Shown piece after piece: positions 8,186 to 16,987 of a DNA stretch of 29,873 bases. A program made the translations under genes and the position numbers. This stretch comes from JBDTMT01 sp033764095 (GTDB lineage Bacteria > Desulfobacterota > Binatia > HRBIN30 > CADEER01). Positions within the stretch are counted from its first letter, which is position 1, and every line of letters begins with the position of its first letter. Under the pieces are notes generated by a model, which was given only the letters and a program-made list of their open reading frames with translations, was not told the DNA's origin and did not search any database. The stretch is taken from contig JANRJF010000362.1 of NCBI GenBank assembly GCA_033764095.1, positions 1-29,873 of the forward strand, read 5' to 3'.

Positions 8186-8569
8186 ATGATGCCTGTCGCA
8201 CGCCATCTCCTTCTCGCGCTGGTCACGCTGGCCGGCGCCGGCGCGGTCGCTGCCCAGACGCGCGATCCGGCGGTGCTCGCCCTGCCGGGGCTGATCGTCG
8301 ACGAAGCGCGTCTCGCACGCGATACGGCGGGTCGCGCCGTCGAACCGTCCATCCCCGGCGTGCGTCGCGCCGCCGGGCTCGACGCGGCCGCGTCGGCGCG
8401 GCTGGCCGAGTTGGAGGCGGCGCGCGCCGCCGCCGCGCGTGCCGCGCCGGGCGCCGCCTTCAGTCCGTTGCCGCCGCTGTCGGGCGACGCCGCCGCGCCG
8501 GCGCGCGTCGATTCCGGCGATCCCGATCCCGACCGCCTGTTCAGCGCGCCGCCCGCACCGGCGCCGTGA
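8186..8569 (+). CDS. Small exported Ala/Pro-rich protein
   Basis: This 127-residue protein begins with a clear Sec signal peptide (MMPVARHLLLALVTLAGAGA then VAAQ), cleaved about after residue 23. The mature part is short, charged in the middle (Arg-rich helix-like stretch around SARLAELEAARAAAARAA) and Pro-rich at the end. I recognise no domain. A CCAGGAG ribosome site lies just upstream of two adjacent ATG codons; I use the first. It ends 16 bases before the large RHS gene and is probably cotranscribed with it, which makes an accessory or chaperone-like periplasmic role possible but unproven. Confidence 0.8.
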   Translation: MMPVARHLLLALVTLAGAGAVAAQTRDPAVLALPGLIVDEARLARDTAGRAVEPSIPGVRRAAGLDAAASARLAELEAARAAAARAAPGAAFSPLPPLSGDAAAPARVDSGDPDPDRLFSAPPAPAP

Positions 8570-8585
8570 AGCGTGGAGGAAGGTC

Positions 8586-11500
8586 ATGTCGTCCACTCAT
8601 CGCCTGCCGCTCGCCGTCCTGCTCGTCGCACTCTGCGCGCCCGCCGCCCGCGCCGACACCGGCACCGCGCTCGGCGACCACCCCGGCGAGGGCGGCACGC
8701 CGTTCACCGGCCTGGCACAGGTCCCCGAGGCCAACCTGTTCACCGGCGCGCTGAGCACCGGCGTGCCGATCGAGGTGCCGCCGGGGCGCAGCGGCATGAC
8801 GCCGCAGCTGACGCTGCAGCACGTCAGCGGTGGCGGGCCGTCGCCGTTCGGTCATGGCTGGGATCTGACTCTCGGACGCATCGAGCGCAGCTCGCGCTGG
8901 GGTACGCCGCGCTGCAGCGGCGGGCACACCGACGAGTTCGTGCTGGTGCTGCCCAGCGGCGCCGCCGAGCTGGTACGCGAGACGCCCAGCAGCCGCTATT
9001 ACCGGCCGCGCGTCGAGCAGGCCTGGGTGCGCGCCGAGCGCATCGATGCCGAGAATCGCTGGCAGGTGGTCGACCGCAGCGGCCGCATCTACAGCTTCGG
9101 CGACGTCGACGCGGCGCGGCTCGGCAACAGCGATCCGCTCACCTTCCTCAAACAGGAAGCCGACGGGAGCTGCCGGCTGACCAGCGTCTGGGCGCTGACA
9201 CGTGTCGCGGATCCGAACGGCAACGCCATCGACATCGCCTGGTCGAAGATCTTCAACACCCTGTACCCGGCGACGGTGCGCTGGGGCGGCAACCCCGCGG
9301 CCGGCATCAGCCACTTCTACACCGTGCGCTTCCTGCCCGAGTGGCGCCCGCCGACCGACCGCATCGCCAGCGCGCGGCTCGGCGTCAGTGCGCGCCTCGC
9401 CTGGCGCATCTACGGCATCGACGTCGAGACCGACCTGCCGTCCGCCGGCACCATCATCCGCAGCTACGCGTTGCAGTACCGCGACGGCGACGGCAGCGGC
9501 GCGGACGGCTACCAGTCGATGCTCGCGGCGGTCGGCGTCACCGGCCGACCGACGCAGCACTTCGTCTACACGCCGAGCGTCACCGGGCACGACGCCATCA
9601 GCCAGCCCTTCGCCAAGCCGGCGATCGCCTACGAGCGGCTGCGCGAGACCAACGACAGCCTGGAGGTGTCGCAGAGCGTGCTCGACATGAACGGCGACGG
9701 CCTGCTCGACCTGGTGCGCAGCAACGACGCGCCGGCGGCGTCCTGGGCGGTGTTCTGGGGGCGGGTCGGCGGCGATGGCAGCTTCGGCTTCGACAGCGCG
9801 CCGACCGCCTGGCAGGCGCCGGGCAACTGGACGCACCTGCGCAATGTCGACGTCGCCAGCGGCGCCTGCAACGGCAACGGCTGGCAGTGCACGCGGCTCG
9901 ACACGTTCGATCTCACCGGCGACGGCATCCCCGACTTCGTCGATGCCAGCAGCGCCTCCAGCTGGACGGTGTATCCGGGTCGCGGCGTGCCGCAGTGGGG
10001 GTTCGGCCCCGGCATCGCCTGGCCGGCGCCCAACCTGCGCTACGTGCGCCGCAGTTACTTCGGCGACACCTACCAGGACGTCGTCGACGTGAACGGCGAC
10101 GGCCTCGCTGACCTGGTGCGCAGCGGCGCGCCGGGCCAGACGGCGCCGTTCCAGTGGCAGGTCTATCTCAACACCGGCAGCGGCTTCGCCACCACCGCGC
10201 TGCCCCGGTTCCCCGCTCCGGTCGGCACGTTGGTCGACCATGTCGCCGGCGGGATCGGCCACGAGCTGGTCGACTTCAACGGCGACGGGTTGCCCGACCT
10301 GGTGCGCAGCGGCTCGGCGGGCGGCTTCCTCTACGACCCGCGCTGCCAGCCCAGCAGCACCGCGCTGACCTCCTGCCTGGAGGTGTACCTGAATCGCGGC
10401 GACGGCTTCGGCGAGCTGGAAGCGCCGATCCCGGTGCCGATGAGCAACGCGGTGCAGACCGCGACCGACGACGAGGAGGTCTACCAGGATCTGTTCGACG
10501 TCAACGGCGACGGGCTGCCCGATTGGCTCTACCGCCGCTACGACTTCACGCTCGGGAACTTCCAGCCGGAGTGGCGCGTGCTGCTCAACCTCGGCGGCAC
10601 GCTGGAGCCGGTCACCTACGTGCCGTCCACCGTCAGTCCGCTCTACAGCGAGGCGATTCCGCCGCGCGTCTGGCCGGGCGGCGCCGGTTTCTTCCGCCGC
10701 TCCAGCGACGGCCAGAGCGTCGTCGACCTGGTCGACGTCAACGGCGACGGCCTGCTCGATCAGCTCACCACCGGCGGCCCGACCTGGTTCGTGCGCCTGC
10801 ACGCCGCCGCCGAGCACCCCAACCTGCTCGGCTTGCTGGAGAATGGCCTGGGCGGCACCACCACGGTCGTCTACCGGCCCTCGACCGCGTTCGACAACAG
10901 CGGCGGCGACGCGCAGCCCGACCTGCCCTTCATCCAGTGGGTGGTCGCGCGCACGCGCCAGAACGATGGGCTCTGCACGCCGCCGGCGAGCGCCGATCCC
11001 TTCGTCGCCGGGCCGGGCCCGAACGCCAATCCCTGCATCGACGCCGGCCACGAGCTGATCGCGACGTACGACTACGAGGACGGCCGCTTCGACGCCGCGA
11101 CCCGCGAGTTCCGCGGCTTCCGCCGCGTCGCGCGCTCGCTTCACGAGGGCAGCGCCGCGCCGGCGGGGTTGACGGTCAGCGTCTTCGCCCAGGACGCGCT
11201 GGTGAAGGGGCGCGTGCTGAGCGTCGACACCTACGCCGGCGACACCGCGCTGGTGCGCAACGAAACCAACCTGTGGGGCACGCGCGACGCCGGCAACGGA
11301 CGCAGCCAGATCTGGCTCGCCGAACAGCGCATCGCGACGCTCGACGGTGGCGCCGCCAGCGTGCCGCTCTATGTCACCACCATCAGCGATGCGCCCGACG
11401 AGTACGGCAACATCACCCACGCGCGGCGCGAAGGGCTGTTCGGCGCCAACCGCGTCGACACCACCACCACCTACGCCAAGCCGCAGTCGGGCTCACTGGT

Positions 11501-14500
11501 CTACGACAAGCCGTCCGGCGTGCGGGTCGACGACGCGAGCGGGACGCTGCAGGAGGAATGGCTCTACTACGACGGCGGCACCACCAACGGCCTCGCCTTC
11601 GGCAAGATCGTCCAGGGCAACCTGAAGCGCCGTGTGCAGCGGCTCGACGCCGCGGTGGCCAACGGGCCGACGACGCGCATGGAGTATGACGCGGTCGGCA
11701 ACCTGACGCGCGCGACCGACGCCAACGGCCGGGTGACCGTGACCACGTACGACAGCGTCCTGCTGCATCCGGCGACGGTGACCAACCCGCTCGGTCACGT
11801 CACCACCACCGCCTTCGACCTGCGCGTCGGCCAGCCGAGCCAGGTCACCGATCCCAACGGCGCCACCACCAGCTACGCCTACGACAGCGCCGGGCGCCGC
11901 GTCTGCGAGGCGCGCCCATACGACTCGCTCGCCACCTGTTCGCGCAGCACCGTTTATCATTTCGCCGCGGCGGCGGGGGAGCTGTCGTGGGTTGAGCACG
12001 CCGTGCGGCAGGACAACCATCCGCCGCTGTGGGTGCGGCAGTACTTCGACGGGCTCGGGCGCGCGCGCTACAGCGACACGCTGCGCGTCGTCGACGGCGC
12101 GCCGACCATGGTGCGCGGCAACGAGGTCGAGTACGACGCCGCCGGCCGCGTCGCGCTGATCCGGCAGCCGCACGTCGCCGGCAGCGCGGCGGACGGCGTC
12201 ACCAGTTTCGACTATCGGCTGAACGGCGGCACCGCGCGCGATCCGCTCGGGCGCATCCATCTCACCACGGCGCCGGACCACACGACGCGGCGCTCCATCT
12301 ATGCGGGCCCCACGACCAGCAGTTGGGACGAGGAGAACCAGCAGTCCGACACCGTCGTCGATGGCGTCGGCCGCGTCGTCGAGCGCCGCAGCTACGCCGA
12401 CGGCAGCGTCGCGATGCGCGTCCAGCAGAGCTACGACGGCCTCGGCCGCCTGCTCGACGTGCGCCAGAATGGAACGCTGCTGAAGAGCTTCAGCTACGAC
12501 GCGTTGGGGCGCAAGACGCGCATGAGCGACCTGGACTCGGGCACCTGGCGCTACGGCTACGACGCGGTCGGCAACCTGCTCTGGCAGGACGACCCGCGCG
12601 CCGGTCATCACGTCGAGCTCTGCTACGACGCCATCAATCGGCCGACGCGGCGCTGCAGCTATCCCAGCGACTTCACCACCTCCGCCGCCTGTAGCGCCGC
12701 CTGCACCGATCCCGACCCGGTGCTCATCCAGTACGACGCCGCCAGCGTGCCGTTCGGCCGCGGGCGGCGCACGCGCGTCGAGGACGGCGCGGGGACCGCC
12801 GAGGTGCTCGCCTACGATGCGCGCGGCCGCACCCTCGCCACCCGCCGCAGCATCGAGCTGGACGGCGTCGCCCGCGCGGCGCGCTTCGACTACGCCTACG
12901 ACACCAACGATCGCGTGACCGCGGTGACCTACCCCGACGGCGAGGTGGTGCGTACCGAGTACGACGACGCCGGCCAGCCGATCGCGCTCTACAACACCGC
13001 CGGCACCTTCTATGTCACCGACGCGCGCTACGACCTGCGAGGCCGTCCCCTGCGGCTCGACCATGCCAACGGGCTGAGCGACCAGCGCACCTACGGCGGC
13101 GCGGCGACCCAGTACCGGCTGCAAGCGCTGCGCAGCCTCGGTCCGCGCGGCACCGCGCTCGACCTCACCTTCCCGGCCTACACCGCCCGCGGCCTGCTGC
13201 AGCGCATCGCCGATCAGCGCAACCCCAGCGGGCCGCTCAGCGACACCGTCACCTACGACTACGACGCGCTCGGCCGGCTGCGCAGCGCCGACAGCGCGCA
13301 CAACCCGCTCGACCGCAGCTTCGAGTACGACGCGATGGGCAACCTGGCGCGCAACGGCGACGTCGCGCTGACCTACGGCAACCCGTCGCGCCCGCACCAG
13401 GTGACGCACGTCGCCGCCCCGGGCGGCGCCGCGACGGTGGCGCACGACGAGAACGGCAACCGCCTCGGCAAACCGGGTCAGCTCTACACCTACGACACGG
13501 CCGACCAGCTCGCCCGCGTCGACGTCGGCGGCCAGACGGTGCGCTACCTGCATGACGCCGACGGCGTGTTGGTGGGCAAGCTCGTCGACGGCAGTCCGAC
13601 GCAGACGGCGCGCTACTACGATCCGCGCCTGGAGGTGGTCGGTACTCGGCAGACCAAGTGGTACTTCCTCGGCGAGCGGCGCATTGCGTCGATGACCAAC
13701 GGCTACCTGTCCTGGCAGACCGCGGCGCGCGACCCGGGCGCGACGGTGTGGCTCGCCGCGGCGCCGATGAGCCGCCCGGCGCTGATCCTCGCGATCGGCG
13801 GCGCGGCGCGCTGGGTGGCCGCGGCGCTGCTGCTCGGCCTGACGACGCTGACCTTCGCCTGGCGCGGGCCGCGCCCCGCCGCCGGTGGCCGACGCGTACG
13901 ACGCGGTCATGCCGTCGGCGTCGCGCTGCTCGGCGCGGTCGGCATGCTCCCCTGGCCGCTGGCGGTCGGTCCGGCGCCCGCCTGGGCCGGCGGCGGCGGT
14001 GGCGGTGGCACATCGAGCCTGCCGATCTACCATTTCCATCTCGACCATCTGGGCTCGATCCAGGCGGTGTCCGACGCCAACGGCTACCTCTTCGAACAGG
14101 TTCGCTACCAGCCCTTCGGTGGCGTCAGCGGACGCTTCAACGGCAGCGGGCAGCCGTACGTCGGCTCGAGCATGGAGGCGCCGCGCTACTTCACCGGCTA
14201 CCTGACCGACCCACTGGCCGGCCTGGCGCACGCCGGGGCGCGCGTCTACGACCCCGAGCTCGGCAGCTTTCTGTCGCACGATCCCGGCAGCCAGTTCACC
14301 AGCCCGTACAGCTATGGCGGCGGCGATCCGGTCAACTGGACTGACCCCAATGGCGAGTTCTTCTTCTTCTTCCTCGCCGCGCTCTTCGTCAGTGCCTTCG
14401 CCTCCGCCGCGGTGAGCACGGTGATCGCCGCGGCGCAGGGGTTGCCGCTCAGCGCCGTCGGGCGTGCGGCAATCGGCGGCGCCATCGCCGGCGCGATCGG

Positions 14501-15254
14501 CGTCGGCATCGGGGTGCTCGCCACCGCCACCTCGATCGGCGCCGCCGCGCTCGCCGGCACGCTGGCGCAGAACGTCACGCTGCAGCAGGTCGGCGTCGCC
14601 CTCACCGGGGTGGCATGGCGTTCGGCCTACTCCACCACCCTCGCCAACGCCGCCGGGCAGACGGCGACCGCGGTCGGCGCGCCGCAGCCGGTCGCGCTGC
14701 TCGCGTCGGTCGCCGCCGGGTTCCTCTCGTCAGTCCAGTTCGATCAGGCGTTCGCCAACCACGTCGGCGCCGTGGCGCGCGACGTCAGCCAGCGCAGCGG
14801 CGGGATGTGCAGCACCACCGCGACGCATACCGATATCACCAGCATGGCGGCGGCGGACGCGGGGTTCAGCGACGCCGAGGCGCAGCAGATCCTGGCCGGT
14901 AGCCTGGCGGAGGATCTGAACCTGTGGGGCAACGAGGACCACTTCGACTTCTTGTCACAGCAGGCGGCCGGCGCTAACTCGCGAGCTGCCATGCTCGCGG
15001 CTGATCCGACCAACGGGCTGGGCGCCCAACGGATGTTCCAGTACACCGGCGCCGCCCTGCATCACGTGCAGGATCCTTACGCGCTCGGCCACGTCGTGCC
15101 CGGCACCAGCGCCTTCGGCGGCCCGCTCGGTGCCCCGGCGCGGTTCCTGATCCACAACCTGGCCGGCGGCGAGGTCACCTTCCGCCAGGCCTCCTACGAC
15201 GCGTCGCTGCAGCTGCTGCGCGATGTGCGCGCGGCGTCGGGAGCCGCCGGGTGA
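8586..15254 (+). CDS. Secreted SpvB/FG-GAP/RHS-repeat protein with zinc-phospholipase-C-like C-terminus
   Basis: This 2222-residue protein has a signal peptide (cleavage after ARA, residue 23) and a GGAGGAAGG site before ATG 8586. Domains in order are: an SpvB-like N-terminus (LSTGVPIEVPPG...GPSPFGHGWDL); at least six FG-GAP/VCBS-type units with the core D-x-NGDGLxDL (about 368-725), probably calcium binding; a TcB-like middle; YD/RHS repeats (about 1034-1681); two hydrophobic segments (about 1728-1801); and the RHS core HLDHLGSIQ, YDPELGSFLSHDPG (from Y1888) and DPNG (1920-1923). RHS shells usually encase a variable C-terminal toxin after this point. Here it contains long hydrophobic stretches (about 1924-1995) and then H2081, D2110, H2119, H2159-x3-D2163-x5-H2169 and H2190, resembling zinc-dependent phospholipase C. 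The architecture is certain; enzyme activity is inferred. The GTG of the next gene overlaps its stop. Confidence 0.93.
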   Translation: MSSTHRLPLAVLLVALCAPAARADTGTALGDHPGEGGTPFTGLAQVPEANLFTGALSTGVPIEVPPGRSGMTPQLTLQHVSGGGPSPFGHGWDLTLGRIERSSRWGTPRCSGGHTDEFVLVLPSGAAELVRETPSSRYYRPRVEQAWVRAERIDAENRWQVVDRSGRIYSFGDVDAARLGNSDPLTFLKQEADGSCRLTSVWALTRVADPNGNAIDIAWSKIFNTLYPATVRWGGNPAAGISHFYTVRFLPEWRPPTDRIASARLGVSARLAWRIYGIDVETDLPSAGTIIRSYALQYRDGDGSGADGYQSMLAAVGVTGRPTQHFVYTPSVTGHDAISQPFAKPAIAYERLRETNDSLEVSQSVLDMNGDGLLDLVRSNDAPAASWAVFWGRVGGDGSFGFDSAPTAWQAPGNWTHLRNVDVASGACNGNGWQCTRLDTFDLTGDGIPDFVDASSASSWTVYPGRGVPQWGFGPGIAWPAPNLRYVRRSYFGDTYQDVVDVNGDGLADLVRSGAPGQTAPFQWQVYLNTGSGFATTALPRFPAPVGTLVDHVAGGIGHELVDFNGDGLPDLVRSGSAGGFLYDPRCQPSSTALTSCLEVYLNRGDGFGELEAPIPVPMSNAVQTATDDEEVYQDLFDVNGDGLPDWLYRRYDFTLGNFQPEWRVLLNLGGTLEPVTYVPSTVSPLYSEAIPPRVWPGGAGFFRRSSDGQSVVDLVDVNGDGLLDQLTTGGPTWFVRLHAAAEHPNLLGLLENGLGGTTTVVYRPSTAFDNSGGDAQPDLPFIQWVVARTRQNDGLCTPPASADPFVAGPGPNANPCIDAGHELIATYDYEDGRFDAATREFRGFRRVARSLHEGSAAPAGLTVSVFAQDALVKGRVLSVDTYAGDTALVRNETNLWGTRDAGNGRSQIWLAEQRIATLDGGAASVPLYVTTISDAPDEYGNITHARREGLFGANRVDTTTTYAKPQSGSLVYDKPSGVRVDDASGTLQEEWLYYDGGTTNGLAFGKIVQGNLKRRVQRLDAAVANGPTTRMEYDAVGNLTRATDANGRVTVTTYDSVLLHPATVTNPLGHVTTTAFDLRVGQPSQVTDPNGATTSYAYDSAGRRVCEARPYDSLATCSRSTVYHFAAAAGELSWVEHAVRQDNHPPLWVRQYFDGLGRARYSDTLRVVDGAPTMVRGNEVEYDAAGRVALIRQPHVAGSAADGVTSFDYRLNGGTARDPLGRIHLTTAPDHTTRRSIYAGPTTSSWDEENQQSDTVVDGVGRVVERRSYADGSVAMRVQQSYDGLGRLLDVRQNGTLLKSFSYDALGRKTRMSDLDSGTWRYGYDAVGNLLWQDDPRAGHHVELCYDAINRPTRRCSYPSDFTTSAACSAACTDPDPVLIQYDAASVPFGRGRRTRVEDGAGTAEVLAYDARGRTLATRRSIELDGVARAARFDYAYDTNDRVTAVTYPDGEVVRTEYDDAGQPIALYNTAGTFYVTDARYDLRGRPLRLDHANGLSDQRTYGGAATQYRLQALRSLGPRGTALDLTFPAYTARGLLQRIADQRNPSGPLSDTVTYDYDALGRLRSADSAHNPLDRSFEYDAMGNLARNGDVALTYGNPSRPHQVTHVAAPGGAATVAHDENGNRLGKPGQLYTYDTADQLARVDVGGQTVRYLHDADGVLVGKLVDGSPTQTARYYDPRLEVVGTRQTKWYFLGERRIASMTNGYLSWQTAARDPGATVWLAAAPMSRPALILAIGGAARWVAAALLLGLTTLTFAWRGPRPAAGGRRVRRGHAVGVALLGAVGMLPWPLAVGPAPAWAGGGGGGGTSSLPIYHFHLDHLGSIQAVSDANGYLFEQVRYQPFGGVSGRFNGSGQPYVGSSMEAPRYFTGYLTDPLAGLAHAGARVYDPELGSFLSHDPGSQFTSPYSYGGGDPVNWTDPNGEFFFFFLAALFVSAFASAAVSTVIAAAQGLPLSAVGRAAIGGAIAGAIGVGIGVLATATSIGAAALAGTLAQNVTLQQVGVALTGVAWRSAYSTTLANAAGQTATAVGAPQPVALLASVAAGFLSSVQFDQAFANHVGAVARDVSQRSGGMCSTTATHTDITSMAAADAGFSDAEAQQILAGSLAEDLNLWGNEDHFDFLSQQAAGANSRAAMLAADPTNGLGAQRMFQYTGAALHHVQDPYALGHVVPGTSAFGGPLGAPARFLIHNLAGGEVTFRQASYDASLQLLRDVRAASGAAG

Positions 15255-16468
15255 GAGTCGCGGTCGCCGTCGTCGCGCTGCTGGTGAGTGGGTGCTCGCT
15301 GATGGCACGCCCCAACGCTCCATTGGAGTTCCATCGCGCCTACTGGAGCGAGGGGACGGCGCTGGCTCCCGACGACGGGGACTACGAGCTCAACGCGCTG
15401 GCGTTCTCCTCGCCGGACGAGGGCTGGGTGGTCGGCAACCGCTTCGCCCTCCACATCCAGGGCGAGCAGCTGCAGGTCGCCTTCCTCCGGCCGCGCCACC
15501 TGTCGTTCTGGGACGTGGACCTGGCGAGCGCGATCGGCGGCGCCGCCGTCGGCTATCACACCGCGGGTTGGAGCGAGGCGACCAGTGGCGCCGCGCTGCA
15601 CTACGACGGCGCGTACTGGCAGCCCGACGCGGTGCCGGCCGAGCTCTTTCCGAGCTGGTGGATCCAGCGCGTCGCGGCGGTGCCGGACGGCGCCGATCGC
15701 GCCATCGGCGCGGTCTTCGCGAATCCGCGCGAGGCGCAGATCGTGCCGATTCCCTCCGCTGTCGAGAAGCACCTGCTGCGCCGCGCCGCCGGCGGTTGGA
15801 CGGTGGATCCGGCGGCGACCGATGCCGCCTGGCGGCCCAACGATCTGTGCACCACCGCCGCCGGCGAGACGTGGATGGTCGGCGCGACGCAGCGCGGTGG
15901 CCGCCGCTTCGAGGCGCTGGCGGCGCGTGCCAGCGGCGACACCTGGGTGGTCGAGCCGCTCCCACCGTTGGGTGGCGACGCCGCCACCTTGTCGCGCGTC
16001 GTCTGCCCCCCTGCCGGCGGCATCGTCGCGCTCGGCGGCGTGCGGCATGAGGGCGTACCGCGGATCGAGCTGGTGTTGTTGCGCTTCACCGATCACTGGC
16101 AGCGCATCGCGCTCCCCGACGATGGGGTCACCGCGGACGCGGTCATTGCCGCGCTGTCGGTCGACGACGTGTGGTTGGCGCAGGCGTGCCTGACGCCCGC
16201 CGCCTGCCAGACGCGCGCGCTGCACTGGCACAACGGCCAGTGGAGCGCGCTGGCCGCGCCGCTGCTGCCGAGCGGTCGCGCCAGCGGTTACAGCTTCGCC
16301 GACATGCAGTTCGTCGCACCCGACGAAGGCTGGGCGGTGGCGAACGACTATGGTGGTGGCGGGCTCACGCGCGGCCTGCTCTTCCACTACCGCAACGGCA
16401 CGTGGCGCGTCCGCAGTTGGAACTGGCACTTCTGGAATCAGCCCGGATTCGGCTGGTTCGGTGACTGA
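15251..16468 (+). CDS. Predicted lipoprotein with beta-propeller-like repeats; candidate RHS partner
   Basis: This 405-residue protein starts at GTG 15251, overlapping the RHS stop by 4 bases, with GGGAG seven bases upstream. The short signal ends in the lipobox LVSGCS with Cys15, so it is probably anchored in the envelope. The mature part repeats a beta-blade-like unit: a D-x-G/V-W core such as PDEGWVVGN and PDEGWAVAND, then a strand ending in lhxxNGxW (LHWHNGQW, FHYRNGTW). This suggests a propeller of the Asp-box/YCF48 kind, but repeat count and family are uncertain. Tight coupling to the RHS gene and an envelope location make it a plausible immunity or anchoring partner for the RHS C-terminal domain. 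No direct evidence for immunity exists in the sequence. Confidence 0.85.
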   Translation: MRVAVAVVALLVSGCSLMARPNAPLEFHRAYWSEGTALAPDDGDYELNALAFSSPDEGWVVGNRFALHIQGEQLQVAFLRPRHLSFWDVDLASAIGGAAVGYHTAGWSEATSGAALHYDGAYWQPDAVPAELFPSWWIQRVAAVPDGADRAIGAVFANPREAQIVPIPSAVEKHLLRRAAGGWTVDPAATDAAWRPNDLCTTAAGETWMVGATQRGGRRFEALAARASGDTWVVEPLPPLGGDAATLSRVVCPPAGGIVALGGVRHEGVPRIELVLLRFTDHWQRIALPDDGVTADAVIAALSVDDVWLAQACLTPAACQTRALHWHNGQWSALAAPLLPSGRASGYSFADMQFVAPDEGWAVANDYGGGGLTRGLLFHYRNGTWRVRSWNWHFWNQPGFGWFGD

Positions 16469-16561
16469 GCGCGGCGCGCGCCCCGCCACTGAACCGAGCG
16501 CCGCTCCGGCCATCACATGCGGCGCGCGCCGGGCGCGCGCCCGCCACGGGAGGAGTGCGTC

Positions 16562-16987
16562 ATGACCCGATACACCTGCGGCCTCGCCGCGACCACGCTG
16601 CTCGTCGGCCTCGCCGCCCTGTCGGCCCCGGCGCTCGCCGAGCGCACGCGCGGCACCGACCCCGCCCCCCGCAGCCTGCGCGGCAACGGCAACTGGCAGC
16701 GCGATGGCCGCACCGCGCAGCGCTGGGACATCGATGTGACGCGGCGCGACGACGACAGCATCGAGGGTCGCGTCACGCTCAGCGGCTCGCCGCTGCTGCG
16801 CAGCGGCACGCTGCGCGGCCGCCTCGACGGCCGCCGCGTCGCCGGCAGCGTCTGCGACGACAACGGCATGCAGGCTGCCACCTTCGTCGGCGTGGTGACG
16901 CCGAGCGGCGTCTGGCAGGGCACCTACCAGGACCGCACCGGTGAAGTCGGCCGCTGGAGCTGGGACGGCGCACCGCCGACTCGGTGA
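16562..16987 (+). CDS. Small exported protein of unknown function
   Basis: This 141-residue protein starts at ATG 16562 with a strong GGAGGAG site at 16549-16555. A signal peptide (MTRYTCGLAATTLLVGLAAL then SAPALA) is cleaved about after residue 26. The mature part of about 115 residues looks all-beta with alternating strands (RWDIDVTRRDDDSIEGRVTL, then TLRGRLDGRRVAGSVCD, GVWQGTYQDRTGEVGRWSW), like small lipocalin-type or beta-sandwich periplasmic proteins; one Cys remains. I do not recognise the family. It follows the lipoprotein gene by 93 bases and its TGA shares one base with the likely lnt ATG, so it may be translationally coupled to lnt. Confidence 0.82.
   Translation: MTRYTCGLAATTLLVGLAALSAPALAERTRGTDPAPRSLRGNGNWQRDGRTAQRWDIDVTRRDDDSIEGRVTLSGSPLLRSGTLRGRLDGRRVAGSVCDDNGMQAATFVGVVTPSGVWQGTYQDRTGEVGRWSWDGAPPTR

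Noticed and set aside
11680..13640. The repeated nucleotide pattern in the RHS gene as a CRISPR or tandem repeat array.
   Set aside because: The repeats are degenerate protein-level YD/RHS motifs, with no constant repeat-spacer spacing.
8541..14279. Very long minus-strand frames opposite the RHS gene (959 and 928 codons).
   Set aside because: High GC with third-position bias removes stop codons on the opposite strand. The products are compositionally biased, with no domains, and the plus-strand gene is unmistakable.
16517..16561. An earlier start for the small exported protein and a GC-rich dyad before it as a terminator.
   Set aside because: The later ATG has a strong ribosome site and gives a proper signal peptide; the dyad is mere GCGCGC alternation without a T-run.
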